A stretch of DNA of 64,000 bases from Ferirhizobium litorale (lineage in GTDB: Bacteria; Pseudomonadota; Alphaproteobacteria; Rhizobiales; Rhizobiaceae), in contig JALDYZ010000001.1 of NCBI GenBank assembly GCA_030028905.1, positions 558,001 to 622,000 on the forward strand, read 5' to 3'. Positions within the stretch are counted from its first letter, which is position 1. Every line of letters begins with the position of its first letter. Shown one piece after another: positions 1 through 9,289 of this stretch. Below the pieces are notes generated by a model. The model was not told where the DNA came from. It made no database searches and was given only the letters and a program-made list of their open reading frames with translations. The position numbers were made by a program, and so were the translations under genes.

Positions 1-252
1 GGTGACCCCAGCCGACTTGCGGAGATACCAAGACAGCCAGGAGATCACTGCGATCAGGCCCAGGGCGTAGTAGCTCTCGAAGGGCGTGTTCTTCAGGTAC
101 GGCGCCTGCAGCACGAACAGGATGGCGTCGATGCAGGCCTTCAGGACGACCTGCAGGAAGTCGAAGACGCCCTTTCCGTTCGTCGTCAGCCAATCGACCG
201 CTGCCTTTGCCCAAGGACCGATGGGAATTTTGATATTTGTCAGCCAATCCAC
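1..252 (-). CDS. choW: Choline ABC transporter permease ChoW, N-terminal part (cut by window edge)
   Basis: The 84 codons inside the window begin at a GTG at 252; an in-frame TAG lies a few codons upstream, so no earlier start is possible. The peptide opens with an amphipathic stretch (WLTNIKIPIG...), repeats a WLT motif, and then enters the first hydrophobic segment (residues about 60-84). This is the usual N-terminus of ProW/ChoW-type permeases, inner-membrane subunits of betaine/choline importers. It lies 83 bp downstream of choX on the same strand, and the choX-choW-choV order is the known rhizobial arrangement; choV would be outside the window. The assignment rests mainly on this context. 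Confidence 0.8.
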   Translation of the reverse strand, partial: MDWLTNIKIPIGPWAKAAVDWLTTNGKGVFDFLQVVLKACIDAILFVLQAPYLKNTPFESYYALGLIAVISWLSWYLRKSAGVT

Positions 253-293
253 GAAATCAAATCCGGTCTAAAAGTTGTTAAACTATCGTCAGG

Positions 294-330
294 AAGCAAG
301 GGCGGGAAGAAACCTTCCCGCCCTTTGCTT
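294..330 (-). promoter_or_regulatory. Intercistronic stem-loop between choX and choW
   Basis: A 16/17-nt stem with one bulged base and a 4-nt loop fills the gap between choX and choW (arms 294-309 and 314-330). No long T-run follows on the minus strand, so it looks more like an mRNA-stabilising or partial-termination element than a full terminator. Such elements commonly let the binding protein be made in excess of the permease; that role is inferred here. Confidence 0.6.
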
Positions 331-335
331 ACCTG

Positions 336-1292
336 TCAGAGACCGAGCGCCGATTTCACGGCGGGCATGGCCTCGTCACCATCCTTCGTCGTCACGCCGG
401 CGAGCCACGGCTCGATTGTGGAGGGATTGGCCTTCAGCCATTCGGCTGCCGCATCATTCGGATCCATGCCGTCGTTCAGGATCTTGCCCATGATCTCGTT
501 TTCCATCGGGAGCGAGAACTTGAGGTTGGTCAGGAGCTTGCCGACGTTCGGGCATTCGGTAGTATAGCCGGCGCGGACATTGGTGTAGACCGAAGCGCCA
601 CCGAAGTCGGGTCCGAAAATCTCGTCGCCGCCCGAGAGGTAGGTGAGCTTGAAGTTGGCGTTCATCGGGTGCGGCTCCCAGCCGAGGAAGACGATCGGTT
701 CCCCGTCCTGTTCGGCGCGCGCCACCTGCGCAAGCATGCCCTGCTCGGACGATTCGACGACTTCGAAGCCGCTGAGGTCGAACTTGTTGCCGGAGATCAT
801 GTCGAGGATCAGGCGGTTGCCATCATTGCCCGGCTCGATGCCGTAGATCTTGCTGTCGAGTTCGTCCTTGTGGGCCGCGACATCCTTGAAATCGTTGATG
901 CCGAGTTCAGCACCCTTGGCATTGGTCGCCAGCGTATATTTTGCGCCTACGAGGTTCGGCCCGAAAGATTCGACGGATTTGTCTTCGAGGAATGGGCGCA
1001 CGTCGTTTTCCTGCGTCGGCATCCAGTTGCCGAGGAAGACGTCGATATCCTTGTTCTTGAGCGAGGTGTAGGTCACCGGGACCGAAAGGACGGTCACTTC
1101 GGGTTCGTATCCGAGCCCCTTGAGCACCGTAGCGACGGTTGCGGTGGTTGCGGTGATATCGGTCCAGCCGACATCGGAGAAGCGGACCTTGGCGCAGCTT
1201 TCCGGCTCGGCGGCTGCGGCGACAGCAGGATTGAGCGTCAGCGCGGATACGGCCGACGCAAGCAATAGTGAGGCTAAAGTCATTCTTTTCAT
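336..1292 (-). CDS. choX: Choline-binding periplasmic protein ChoX
   Basis: A 318-residue substrate-binding protein (OpuAC/ProX-like) of a choline ABC importer, exported to the periplasm. Residues 1-28 form a Sec signal peptide (basic MKRM start, hydrophobic core, AVAAAA cleavage region). The ligand-box residues described for Sinorhizobium meliloti ChoX appear at identical numbers here: W43, D45, W90, Y119, N156 and W205. That makes choline, rather than glycine betaine alone, the likely main ligand. The start at 1292 has a GGGAG Shine-Dalgarno; a longer frame to 1328 would place non-signal sequence ahead of the signal peptide. It is the first gene of choXW(V). Confidence 0.95.
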   Translation of the reverse strand: MKRMTLASLLLASAVSALTLNPAVAAAAEPESCAKVRFSDVGWTDITATTATVATVLKGLGYEPEVTVLSVPVTYTSLKNKDIDVFLGNWMPTQENDVRPFLEDKSVESFGPNLVGAKYTLATNAKGAELGINDFKDVAAHKDELDSKIYGIEPGNDGNRLILDMISGNKFDLSGFEVVESSEQGMLAQVARAEQDGEPIVFLGWEPHPMNANFKLTYLSGGDEIFGPDFGGASVYTNVRAGYTTECPNVGKLLTNLKFSLPMENEIMGKILNDGMDPNDAAAEWLKANPSTIEPWLAGVTTKDGDEAMPAVKSALGL

Positions 1293-1531
1293 TTGCGGCT
1301 CCCTTTTTTGTTTTAGTTCCCAACCCAATCACCAATATCCTATAATTTCAAGCAATCAGCGTGCATTTGCGGCGGATTGCAGTGGTGATTTGCGACGTTG
1401 GGACGCTGCCTGCGCCACCGTCCGGCCTCCACAGCGGGGTGTGTAGCGGGTTTTGCATTTCCTGTGGTTTTCCTGGATTGCCTCTTTTCTTTGGTCGCCG
1501 CATTTCCCAAGGGAGAGAGACGGAGATCGAC

Positions 1532-2119
1532 ATGGCCAAGCTCTATTTTCACTACGCGACGATGAATGCCGGCAAGTCCACGTTGCTGTTGCAGGCTTCC
1601 TACAACTACCAGGAACGCGGCATGCGCACGGTGATCCTGATCGCCGCTTTCGACGATCGCGCCGGACGAGGCAAGATTTCGTCGCGGATAGGGCTGACGT
1701 CCGACGCTGTCGCGTTCGAGGAAGGAGATGACCTCTTCGCGCTGGTAGAGGACATGCACCGCAGCGATCCCGTCGCCTGCGTCTTCGTGGATGAGGCGCA
1801 GTTCCTGACGCGCGAGCAGGTCTGGCAACTTGCGCGGCTGGCGGATCGACTGCATCTGCCGGTGATGGCCTATGGTCTGAGGACAGATTTCCAAGGCAAG
1901 CTTTTCCCGGGCTCGCACGAGCTGCTGGCGATTGCCGACGAATTGCGCGAGGTTCGCACGATCTGCCATTGCGGGCGCAAGGCCAGCATGGTCGTCCGCC
2001 TCGATGGCGAAGGAAAGGTTGCGCGCGAGGGAGCCCAGGTCGCGGTCGGCGGCAACGAGCGCTACGTCTCCTATTGCCGGCGGCATTGGGAGGCCGCCAT
2101 GGGTGACGATCAGGACTGA
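1532..2119 (+). CDS. tdk: Thymidine kinase (type II)
   Basis: A 195-residue enzyme that phosphorylates thymidine to dTMP in the nucleotide salvage pathway. It has a P-loop (MNAGKST, residues 11-17), the DEAQ motif with the catalytic glutamate (D87-E88), and the structural zinc site C145, C147, C182, H185, the same positions as in E. coli Tdk. Length matches the family. The ATG at 1532 was chosen because the protein family starts just before the P-loop; sequence upstream in frame lacks homology. It seems monocistronic, with choX divergent upstream and the mgtC-like gene downstream. Confidence 0.95.
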   Translation: MAKLYFHYATMNAGKSTLLLQASYNYQERGMRTVILIAAFDDRAGRGKISSRIGLTSDAVAFEEGDDLFALVEDMHRSDPVACVFVDEAQFLTREQVWQLARLADRLHLPVMAYGLRTDFQGKLFPGSHELLAIADELREVRTICHCGRKASMVVRLDGEGKVAREGAQVAVGGNERYVSYCRRHWEAAMGDDQD

Positions 2120-2241
2120 TGTTCCCGGCGCCGCCTTTTGCAGCAATCGGTGGAGATGACTTGAGCAGAACGCTTCCGTGGCCGCATACTGAGCTTCCGG
2201 TCGGTTTCGACACACGGATGCCGGGGCGAGAGGGGCCACGA

Positions 2242-2937
2242 ATGCTGTCGGTATTTGCAAGTCTTGTCATTGCCTTGCTTCTTGGCGCTCTAGTCGGGCT
2301 TGAACGCCAGTGGAACCAGGGCAATACGGGTTTGACCACCCATGCGCTGGTCGCGCTCGGCGCCGCGGCATTTTGCGTTCTGCCTCAAATCCTTCCCTCC
2401 GAGCCGGATGTTCGCATGGGCGGGCAGGTCGTGACCGGCATCGGATTTCTGGGCGCCGGGCTCATCCTCAGGGACGGTTTTAATATTCGCGGCCTCAGCA
2501 CGGCGGCGACAGTCTGGGCGACAGGAGCGGTGGGAGTGCTTGCGGGCTACGGTTACTTTCTGGCCGCGGCCGAAACGGCTGTACTGATAAAGTTGACCAA
2601 CATCGCCATGCCGCGCCTCGGCCGGCTGATCGAGAAATATGCCCCTGCTGAGGCCGAGATCGAGCGATACTACATCGTCGAGTTGAAATGTGGTGCGCAC
2701 GATGAAGCCGCCGTCCGGACGATGCTTCTTCAGGCGATGAATGTCAGGAAGCTGCGGCTGCACGCGATCGAGAGCCATGCGGTGAAAGAAACAACCTCCG
2801 TGGAGGTTGAGGCGGTTGTCTACAGCCAGAGGGAGGAAGACCAACTGGTCGAGGCGCTGGTGGGAGAACTGAGCCGGTCGCCAAACATCTTCTTTACGCG
2901 ATGGACATCGACGGCGCCACCTATCGCGTCGCGCTGA
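2242..2937 (+). CDS. MgtC/SapB family membrane protein
   Basis: A 231-residue inner-membrane protein. The N-terminal 130 residues hold about four hydrophobic segments with family signatures: an ALVGLERQ motif after the first helix (residues 16-23) and GIGFLGAGLIL with an arginine following. The C-terminal about 90 residues are soluble and resemble an ACT-like regulatory domain. MgtC-type proteins are linked to magnesium limitation and, in some pathogens, to control of ATP synthase; the substrate or partner here is unknown. The start at 2242 is preceded by GAGAGGGG; the longer frame from 2119 lacks this and adds non-membrane sequence. Confidence 0.85.
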   Translation: MLSVFASLVIALLLGALVGLERQWNQGNTGLTTHALVALGAAAFCVLPQILPSEPDVRMGGQVVTGIGFLGAGLILRDGFNIRGLSTAATVWATGAVGVLAGYGYFLAAAETAVLIKLTNIAMPRLGRLIEKYAPAEAEIERYYIVELKCGAHDEAAVRTMLLQAMNVRKLRLHAIESHAVKETTSVEVEAVVYSQREEDQLVEALVGELSRSPNIFFTRWTSTAPPIASR

Positions 2938-3075
2938 TTTGCGTCGGCGCCGGTTGGAACACCAACAAAATCAGAAATTTGTATGTGGATCCTCCGATAT
3001 ACCTGACGGGGAGCGAGTATGCTATGAATCGCGGGAGATCTCTATCGGGACACTAACCAACGGAGGCGATGTCCA

Positions 3076-3459
3076 ATGAAAGTCCACTGTCTCATGATTG
3101 TCGGCGCTCTGCTGTCATCGGCAGGGCTGGCGTATGCCGAAGGCGACGCTGCAGCCGGGGCGACCGTATTCAAGAAATGCACGGCCTGTCATACCGCCAC
3201 CGAGCCCAAGAACAAGGTCGGCCCATCGCTGATGGGGATCGTCGGACGGCCGGTGGCGACGGTGGAAGGCTTCAACTACTCGCCGGCGATGAAAAAGTTC
3301 GGTGAGGGCAAGGTCTGGGACGATGCCTTGCTGGAGGAATACCTTCCGAACCCGAAAGTGCTGGTCAAGGGCACGAAGATGGCCTTCGCGGGCGTCAAGA
3401 ACCCCGAGGACGTCATCAACCTCGTTGCCTATCTCAAGGACCCTGCGGCCGCACAGTAG
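3076..3459 (+). CDS. Periplasmic class I c-type cytochrome
   Basis: A 127-residue c2-type cytochrome. A signal peptide covers residues 1-21. Haem is attached at C35-T-A-C38-H39, and the distal ligand is most likely M102 in the KGTKMAF segment typical of soluble cytochrome c. It probably shuttles electrons in the periplasm, for example from the bc1 complex, which is encoded at 54092-56855, to an oxidase; that pairing is an inference. A GGAGG Shine-Dalgarno precedes the ATG. No cofactor or oxidase genes are adjacent. Confidence 0.92.
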   Translation: MKVHCLMIVGALLSSAGLAYAEGDAAAGATVFKKCTACHTATEPKNKVGPSLMGIVGRPVATVEGFNYSPAMKKFGEGKVWDDALLEEYLPNPKVLVKGTKMAFAGVKNPEDVINLVAYLKDPAAAQ

Positions 3460-3723
3460 CGATCCGTCAAGCCGAAGGAAGCCGGAAATCGCCGACGCCG
3501 CGAAGCGTGGTCGCAGCTGACGAGTCCTGCGCGGGTGCAAGGGCGATTATTTTCGCGCAGGCCTTGCATGTTGCGCGCGACCACCCACATCCAGCTTGCG
3601 GAATGTGCGCCCTAACGCTATGGCAACGCTTCACAAAATGGGGATATGCTATAAGCTCGAAGGCGCGGTTTCGCCGTCCGCGGACGCGCTGCGTCCTGCA
3701 AAACACGAGGGGAGAGCATCCGC

Positions 3724-4812
3724 ATGGCCACGCTTCAGTCGTTTACGAGTGAAATCGACAAGACCCGCGACATCGTCAACGAGATGCAGACCAAGCTGGA
3801 ACAGTCGAGCGTCGTCCTCGACCAGTTCGCCAAGGCCGACACCACGATCGGGGATGCCAACTTCGACATCGAAAATGCCCGCATCCAGGACGTCATCGCC
3901 CAGCAGAAGGTGATGGAGGCCAATATCGCTGACCTCATCATCGGACTGGAGGACGCCACCAATGTGTTCGGCGCCGAGTTCGAAAGCATGAAGGACTATA
4001 CCGGCTTTGAGAAACTCATCGGCGTGTTTTCCAAGCAGAGGGCGCAGCGCATGCGCACCGACCGGGTGCGCAACATGTCGCTTGCCGGAAACCTGCAGGA
4101 ACTGCTGTCGAAATCCGATACCATCGTCGGCATCCTCAAGGACCAGCGGGCAATATTGGACGAGCGCTATAAAAATTCGGAAGCCAGCCTCGTGCAGGTG
4201 ATCGAGCGCCGCAAGCAGACCATTGGCAATCTGGAAAGCGTTCAGAAACGGATTACCGAGATCAATCCGATGCTGCTCGACTTCGAGAACCGGATCGCCG
4301 CCTCGACGGACCAGAAGGGCCGTACCGAACTGGAAAGCGAGCGCTCGCGGCTCGCGACCGAATACAACCAGATGCAGGCGAAGGAACAGGAACTGCTTGC
4401 GGAAAGCCAGACGCTGGAGCGCTACACGGCCATGTTCCAGACTTTCGTCGATTCCCTCAACAACCAGATCGCCGCGCAGAATACGCTGGTCAACAAGCTC
4501 ACCATCGATACCGAACAGCGCATCGTTCTCTACAAGGCGCTGGAGGATTCGCTGAAAACTGCCGCCCAGCAGGATGTCGCCCACCGGATCAACACGCTCG
4601 GCAGCAAGGTGGATACCGCGGCGGAAGAAACGATGGCCGGCATAGGCTCGGCGGCGCAGCGCCACATCGGCGATCTGCTGGAACTCCACGAGAAGAACAT
4701 GCTGTCGACCCAGGACATCCAGCGGCGCAAGAAGCTGGCGGACGATGCGTTCGCCCGCCGGTTCCAGGAGGTCATCGAAAAACACAACTCCGCCAACTAT
4801 GTGAAGCCTTGA
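3724..4812 (+). CDS. Coiled-coil protein of the AAA+ cluster (unknown function)
   Basis: A 362-residue soluble protein without signal peptide or membrane segment. Nearly the whole chain is predicted helical and rich in Glu, Gln, Lys and Leu; long heptad-like stretches run over residues about 1-75 and 125-250. Residues about 240-320 contain an N-rich helical segment (NNQIAAQNTLVNKL) that faintly recalls TelA/KlaA tellurite-resistance proteins; this likeness is only impressionistic. It is the first gene of a five-gene cluster (to 10406) and is followed by a 115-bp gap. GAGGGGAGAG lies just upstream, and a TATAAG box at 3650-3655 could be a -10. I do not recognise a function. Confidence 0.85.
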   Translation: MATLQSFTSEIDKTRDIVNEMQTKLEQSSVVLDQFAKADTTIGDANFDIENARIQDVIAQQKVMEANIADLIIGLEDATNVFGAEFESMKDYTGFEKLIGVFSKQRAQRMRTDRVRNMSLAGNLQELLSKSDTIVGILKDQRAILDERYKNSEASLVQVIERRKQTIGNLESVQKRITEINPMLLDFENRIAASTDQKGRTELESERSRLATEYNQMQAKEQELLAESQTLERYTAMFQTFVDSLNNQIAAQNTLVNKLTIDTEQRIVLYKALEDSLKTAAQQDVAHRINTLGSKVDTAAEETMAGIGSAAQRHIGDLLELHEKNMLSTQDIQRRKKLADDAFARRFQEVIEKHNSANYVKP

Positions 4813-4927
4813 GGCGGGCTCGGGAACCTGCCATGACGGCCCGTAAACCAACACCGCCAGGGGCGGTCCTTGAGAGAAGCTTGCCGGAGGGGAACACCCC
4901 GCGCGCAGGCATGTGGGGTGCATGGTC

Positions 4928-6073
4928 ATGAACCCCAACGCCGACAGTACCGTCAGCCAGTATTTCCAGACGATCCGCGCGGCGCTTGCCGGACTCGAAA
5001 CCTACGTCTCCGGCAATGGCGATCCGATGGGCAGCGGCTTTCCGCGCGGCGTCGTGCTGAAATATCTCGCGCGGCTGACGGCATCCTTTGCCTGCTGGGA
5101 AAACCGTATCGGTTTCGTCGACCAGTTCCGGATCTCGCGGGCGGAAAGCGGCTTTCCTGTCTACCAGAACGTGCTGGAGCTGGAGAACGATCGCAAGACC
5201 GCCGATGAGCGGCTGGCATCGATCCCCTCGGCCAATGAGCTGCGCGCCGAGATGGCCGATTTCATACTGCGCAACAAGGCCTTTCCGGATGCGCTGCAGG
5301 CCCGCATGGCCGAGCGGCTCTATCTCGAACAGATCGGCAAGGGTGAGATCTTCTCGCCCCTCATCCTGCCCGAGACGGTGCATGTCGGGGTGAACGCCAA
5401 AACGCGTCGTCCCTTTTACGTGGTTGCCTGGGCGGCGTTCGACGGCAGCCAGACGTTGCCGCTCGTCTACTTCGCGACGATCGAGGATTCATCGGAAAAT
5501 GTCGTTGACATGCTGGTGACCGAGAGCGGCGAACTCAATACGGATGTCGACATCCCGTTGCCGGTGGGCGGTCTACTCAACCCTGAGCTTGCGGTTCGTT
5601 TCGATGACTTCGTCTCGAAGAACAGCGGATATTCGCTGACGCCGGCGACGATCGCCACCAATCTCGACACAGACTTCCCGACCCTTCATCCGAAAGCGCT
5701 CAGGCGGCTCGTCCTCGGGCCCTTCTATTCGGCAGGCATTACCGAGAACAACGACAAGATTAACGACATCCTGTCGAAGGTGCGGCGCAGCGACAGCGCC
5801 TGGCTGATGACATGGACCCGACAGGAGGTCTTCTCGAAGTCCGAAATACCTGAAAAGAAGGGGTTCTTTTCCTCCACGCCGGCGCGGGAGGAACTCCATA
5901 TCGACACGACCAACCTGGACGCTGCGCGGATGGGTGTCAGTGCCTACGAGAAGCATGCGCTGGTGCCGCACGATGCCTATCAGGCGCTATATGCCTCCGG
6001 CGAGGCGACAGGCATTTTCGGCGACTACAAGGTGCATGCGATTTCCAGAAGCCGCGTGATCAGCGAGGTATGA
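4928..6073 (+). CDS. Conserved protein of unknown function, second gene of the AAA+ cluster
   Basis: A soluble protein of 381 residues from the ATG at 4928 (alternatives at 4913 and 4922; GGGGTG upstream best fits 4928). There are no membrane segments or signal peptide. The N-terminal about 130 residues are helical and the centre (about 150-230) looks beta-rich. The C-terminal part contains a KKGFFSS segment, and no catalytic motif is evident. From memory it resembles a Rhizobiales DUF family (possibly DUF6384), which I cannot verify. The stop is 4 nt before the AAA+ gene, so the two are very likely co-translated. Confidence 0.8.
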   Translation: MNPNADSTVSQYFQTIRAALAGLETYVSGNGDPMGSGFPRGVVLKYLARLTASFACWENRIGFVDQFRISRAESGFPVYQNVLELENDRKTADERLASIPSANELRAEMADFILRNKAFPDALQARMAERLYLEQIGKGEIFSPLILPETVHVGVNAKTRRPFYVVAWAAFDGSQTLPLVYFATIEDSSENVVDMLVTESGELNTDVDIPLPVGGLLNPELAVRFDDFVSKNSGYSLTPATIATNLDTDFPTLHPKALRRLVLGPFYSAGITENNDKINDILSKVRRSDSAWLMTWTRQEVFSKSEIPEKKGFFSSTPAREELHIDTTNLDAARMGVSAYEKHALVPHDAYQALYASGEATGIFGDYKVHAISRSRVISEV

Positions 6074-6077
6074 GCCA

Positions 6078-7994
6078 ATGAGCCTGAACGCCGGCCTGAC
6101 GACGATCCACGAGGACGACATTCAAAAGCACCTGGCCGTTGCCCAGGGCATGGTGACCCGGCTCGTCGTGCTCGATCCGGGCGACGGGGCAGGCGGCACG
6201 GCACTTGCCGGCACCGGACGACGTTTCGTGCCGACGGTTTCGACCGGTTCGGTGCGGCGCACGCGCGAGGTGGAACTCGCCAAGACGATCCAGTCGGTCA
6301 AGCCATCGGACCCGCTCTTGTCGCCGGCCCAGCATGCGCTCCTCTACCGCGCTCGTCGCGGCGGGCAGGTGGCACTGGCCGTCGGCGACGTTTTCGGGCG
6401 CCAGACCGATCTCGAGCAGTTGCAGGCCCGCAACATCACCGCGCCGCTTGCGGGCGCAGAGGCCGATCACTTCAAGTCGCTGATGGGGGCCGCGGCCTAT
6501 GTCGTCGCCTTCAGTTTCTCGGCCTATCTGCTGGCGACCCTGCCCGAGCAGGGCGAACCCGTCGACGACACCGCCGAACCGGACTTTCTCTTCGATACAC
6601 CCCAGGATGCCCTGAAGGGCATGATCGCCGGGCTCGACCGGGCGATCGCCGGCGCGCCCGACGCGCATGCCATGGTCGCGCGCGCCCGCGCCTTCGCCCG
6701 GGTCGCGATCGACGGTCTGATCGGCCGCAAGGCGCGCTTCACCGGCCTTGCGGCCTTCGAGGACACCCACATTCGCATCGACCAGGACGACTTCACCCTC
6801 GACGGCTTCGACGTCGCACCGGGCCGCAAGCGCAAACCGCTGTCGATGACCTTCAAGGAGCCGAAGGAGATCGTCGGCAACCATATCGCCAAATATCAGG
6901 CCATGAGGCTGGCGAAGATGCTGATGGCCTACGATTTCGACCGGCAGATGAACCCGTTCGTCGACCTCGGCGGTTTCCTCTTCACCTTCATCGGCGACGG
7001 CATGCCGGGGACCGGCAAGACCATGCTGATCCAGATGATCGCCGGTATGCTGAACGACTACTGCGCCGTTGCCGGCTACGCCTTCCACTACGAGAATTTC
7101 GGTGTCGACCAGATTTCCTCCTACCAGGGCAAGTCCGGGCAGAACTGCAAGGAATTCGTCAACAACGTGATGAACCCGAGAGCAATCGGCTTCGGCACGA
7201 TCGACGACATCGACCAGGTCGCCGCCCGGCGATCCGATGACCGGGCTTCTGCCGGCCAGCAGGAGGTGACGGCAGTGCTGATGGAGAGTTTTGCTGGGGC
7301 CTCCACCGTCGTGCGCGGCAATTGCACGTTCGGCATGTTTTCCAATCACCCGGAAAACGTCGACGATGCGCTACGCCAGCGCGCCGGCGCCCGTTGGCTG
7401 GTGGACGGGCCGCAGACCCGGGACGACTACATCGACATCCTGGCGCTGCTGATCGGCAAGAACCATGCGATACCGCTCGGCGAGCACCAACTGCTGGCGG
7501 CGCAGGAAATCCGGCGCGCCGTCGCCCAGTCCTACGGCCAGCACGCACTGCCACAGGAGGACGGGCTTGCTGCCGTCTGGCAGCACTTCGAGAAGGAGAA
7601 CGGGGGCGTCGCGACGCTTGCCGACATCGGTACCTATCTGCACATGATCAAGGAAACCGAGCCGCGTTTCACCGGCCGGGCGATCAAGAACATCACCGAC
7701 GCTATCAAGATGCGGGCGATGGATGTCGACCTGCCGGACGAGTGGTTTGCCACTCCCGATGTCTTCATGCGCAAGTCCTACGACGAGAAGAGGGCGATGA
7801 TCGAGGACCTGCGCGGGCCGATCACCCTCGACATGGTGCTTCAGGAGATCAACCGCTACGCGGATTCCGAGTTCCGCTACGCCGACAAGTCCGACGACGC
7901 CGCGGTGAGCGAGATCATCCGCCGAGAACGCCAGCGCGAGCGGGCCATCCGCGAGATCGAGACGTTGAAGCGCGACGGGCGGTGGCAGGCATGA
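6078..7994 (+). CDS. AAA+ ATPase of unknown role, core of the five-gene cluster
   Basis: A 638-residue cytosolic ATPase. The Walker A is G308-M-P-G-T-G-K314-T315. The Walker B is GTIDDID at 373-379 with acidic residues D376/D377. A sensor-1-like asparagine follows in FSNHPEN, and a cluster of arginines (R433, R435, R439 in RQRAGAR) is a good arginine-finger candidate. About 300 residues precede the AAA+ core and contain no other recognisable domain; about 200 helical residues follow it. It is not a close match to MoxR, ClpX, FtsH or RuvB. It overlaps the next gene by ATGA (7991-7994). The ATPase call is firm; the biological role is unknown. Confidence 0.9.
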   Translation: MSLNAGLTTIHEDDIQKHLAVAQGMVTRLVVLDPGDGAGGTALAGTGRRFVPTVSTGSVRRTREVELAKTIQSVKPSDPLLSPAQHALLYRARRGGQVALAVGDVFGRQTDLEQLQARNITAPLAGAEADHFKSLMGAAAYVVAFSFSAYLLATLPEQGEPVDDTAEPDFLFDTPQDALKGMIAGLDRAIAGAPDAHAMVARARAFARVAIDGLIGRKARFTGLAAFEDTHIRIDQDDFTLDGFDVAPGRKRKPLSMTFKEPKEIVGNHIAKYQAMRLAKMLMAYDFDRQMNPFVDLGGFLFTFIGDGMPGTGKTMLIQMIAGMLNDYCAVAGYAFHYENFGVDQISSYQGKSGQNCKEFVNNVMNPRAIGFGTIDDIDQVAARRSDDRASAGQQEVTAVLMESFAGASTVVRGNCTFGMFSNHPENVDDALRQRAGARWLVDGPQTRDDYIDILALLIGKNHAIPLGEHQLLAAQEIRRAVAQSYGQHALPQEDGLAAVWQHFEKENGGVATLADIGTYLHMIKETEPRFTGRAIKNITDAIKMRAMDVDLPDEWFATPDVFMRKSYDEKRAMIEDLRGPITLDMVLQEINRYADSEFRYADKSDDAAVSEIIRRERQRERAIREIETLKRDGRWQA

Positions 7995-9289
7995 AGCGAC
8001 TGCTCGAGGCGGAACTCATCTATGGCCGGCTGCTGGAGGTTTCCGAACCGCATCTGATCGAGCGCTACAACAAGGCGCTTCAGGGCTTCGGGTTGCGGCC
8101 GACGGCCCTTTCGTCCTTCGACATCGACATGACCGGATTTTCGCCGCAGATCGCCGACGAACTCGGCGACAAGGACTACCTCGACCCGAACAGGGTGAAC
8201 CGGCGCTTCATCATCATGACGCCCGAGCAGGAAAGTCTGCCGGTCGTGCACACCAGCTTTTCCAACACTGCCGGGCTGATGCACGAGTTCTTCGCCGCCA
8301 ATGCGCGCGCCATCGGCGCCGTAACGATCAAGGACGCCCTTTATGGGGAGATCGAGGATTCGGTATCCCGGGTGGAAAGCATAGAGGACCTGCTGTCGAT
8401 CAACGAGGTGCGTTTCCGGGTGGTGTCCGCCGAGGACATGCTCGACAAGGCGACCGAACTGCGCCAGCTGGTCGACCGGCTGAAGGGGGAGCCGGATGCA
8501 TGGCGGGATGACGCCATGCTGAACCGCATGGTGGAACTGGCCAAGGAGACCGGCGATATACGCCAGAACGTGCTGGTGCCTGATCAGTTGGTGTTCCGGC
8601 ACATGGCATTCTGGGCCAACCATTTCGGTGGCATCTACATCTTCATCGATGACGGGACGACGACGGTGATCTGCGATCCGGCCGCACCGGGTTTCCGACG
8701 CTCGCGACCTTGGCAGGTCAGCTACATCGCGATCGACGACCACGCGCGGATCTACGAGTTCTTGGCCCGCAGCGGCCGCATCGAACTGCCGCGGGCAAGC
8801 TGGGTGGAGGCATCCGGCCTCTACCAGCATCGAGCCAGCATGATCCTCCTGTTCCTGATCAACCAAGCCGAGCCGACCGTCGATCTCGCCAAGGTGGACC
8901 GCATTTGGATCCAGACGTGGATGCACCGCAACGCCAGTCTGGTCAGCGCTGACGGAGCCTATCCCTTCCTTCTGGAGGCGATGCGGGCAATTGCGGCGAC
9001 GGGCAGCGTCCGCATGAGCGAGGTGCCGCCGGAATGGCGGTTCCTGCTGATCCGCGCAGCGCCCGACCATCCCGACCAATGGCTGACCAACCGTTTGATA
9101 TCGCAGATGGTACCGTCGGATTTCGTGTCGCGTTTCGTCTTTGACAAGCAGGGGTTTTATGCTGCCTATGAGCGATACAGTGAACGATTCCGCGAATACG
9201 TTGTCGCGACCCTTGCCGGCGAATACCTCAAGGACAAGCCGGCGTTCCGAAAGCGCCTCTACGGCATAGGAGAGGATGACCATGCTTGA
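7991..9289 (+). CDS. Conserved protein of unknown function, fourth gene of the AAA+ cluster
   Basis: A 432-residue protein with no signal peptide and no clear membrane segment. The ATG at 7991 overlaps the ATPase stop codon (ATGA), which implies translational coupling. The centre (about 150-300) holds an alternating hydrophobic region (GGIYIFIDDGTTTVI) suggestive of a beta-sheet domain; the C-terminus is helical and basic. From memory it may correspond to DUF6638, unverified. Because it always sits in the ATPase transcript, it is probably a partner or adaptor of the ATPase; this is inference. Confidence 0.8.
   Translation: MKRLLEAELIYGRLLEVSEPHLIERYNKALQGFGLRPTALSSFDIDMTGFSPQIADELGDKDYLDPNRVNRRFIIMTPEQESLPVVHTSFSNTAGLMHEFFAANARAIGAVTIKDALYGEIEDSVSRVESIEDLLSINEVRFRVVSAEDMLDKATELRQLVDRLKGEPDAWRDDAMLNRMVELAKETGDIRQNVLVPDQLVFRHMAFWANHFGGIYIFIDDGTTTVICDPAAPGFRRSRPWQVSYIAIDDHARIYEFLARSGRIELPRASWVEASGLYQHRASMILLFLINQAEPTVDLAKVDRIWIQTWMHRNASLVSADGAYPFLLEAMRAIAATGSVRMSEVPPEWRFLLIRAAPDHPDQWLTNRLISQMVPSDFVSRFVFDKQGFYAAYERYSERFREYVVATLAGEYLKDKPAFRKRLYGIGEDDHA

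Noticed and set aside
7322..7990. N-terminal extension of the fourth cluster gene
   Set aside because: It overlaps the AAA+ ATPase in another frame; the ATGA overlap at 7991 gives the real start.
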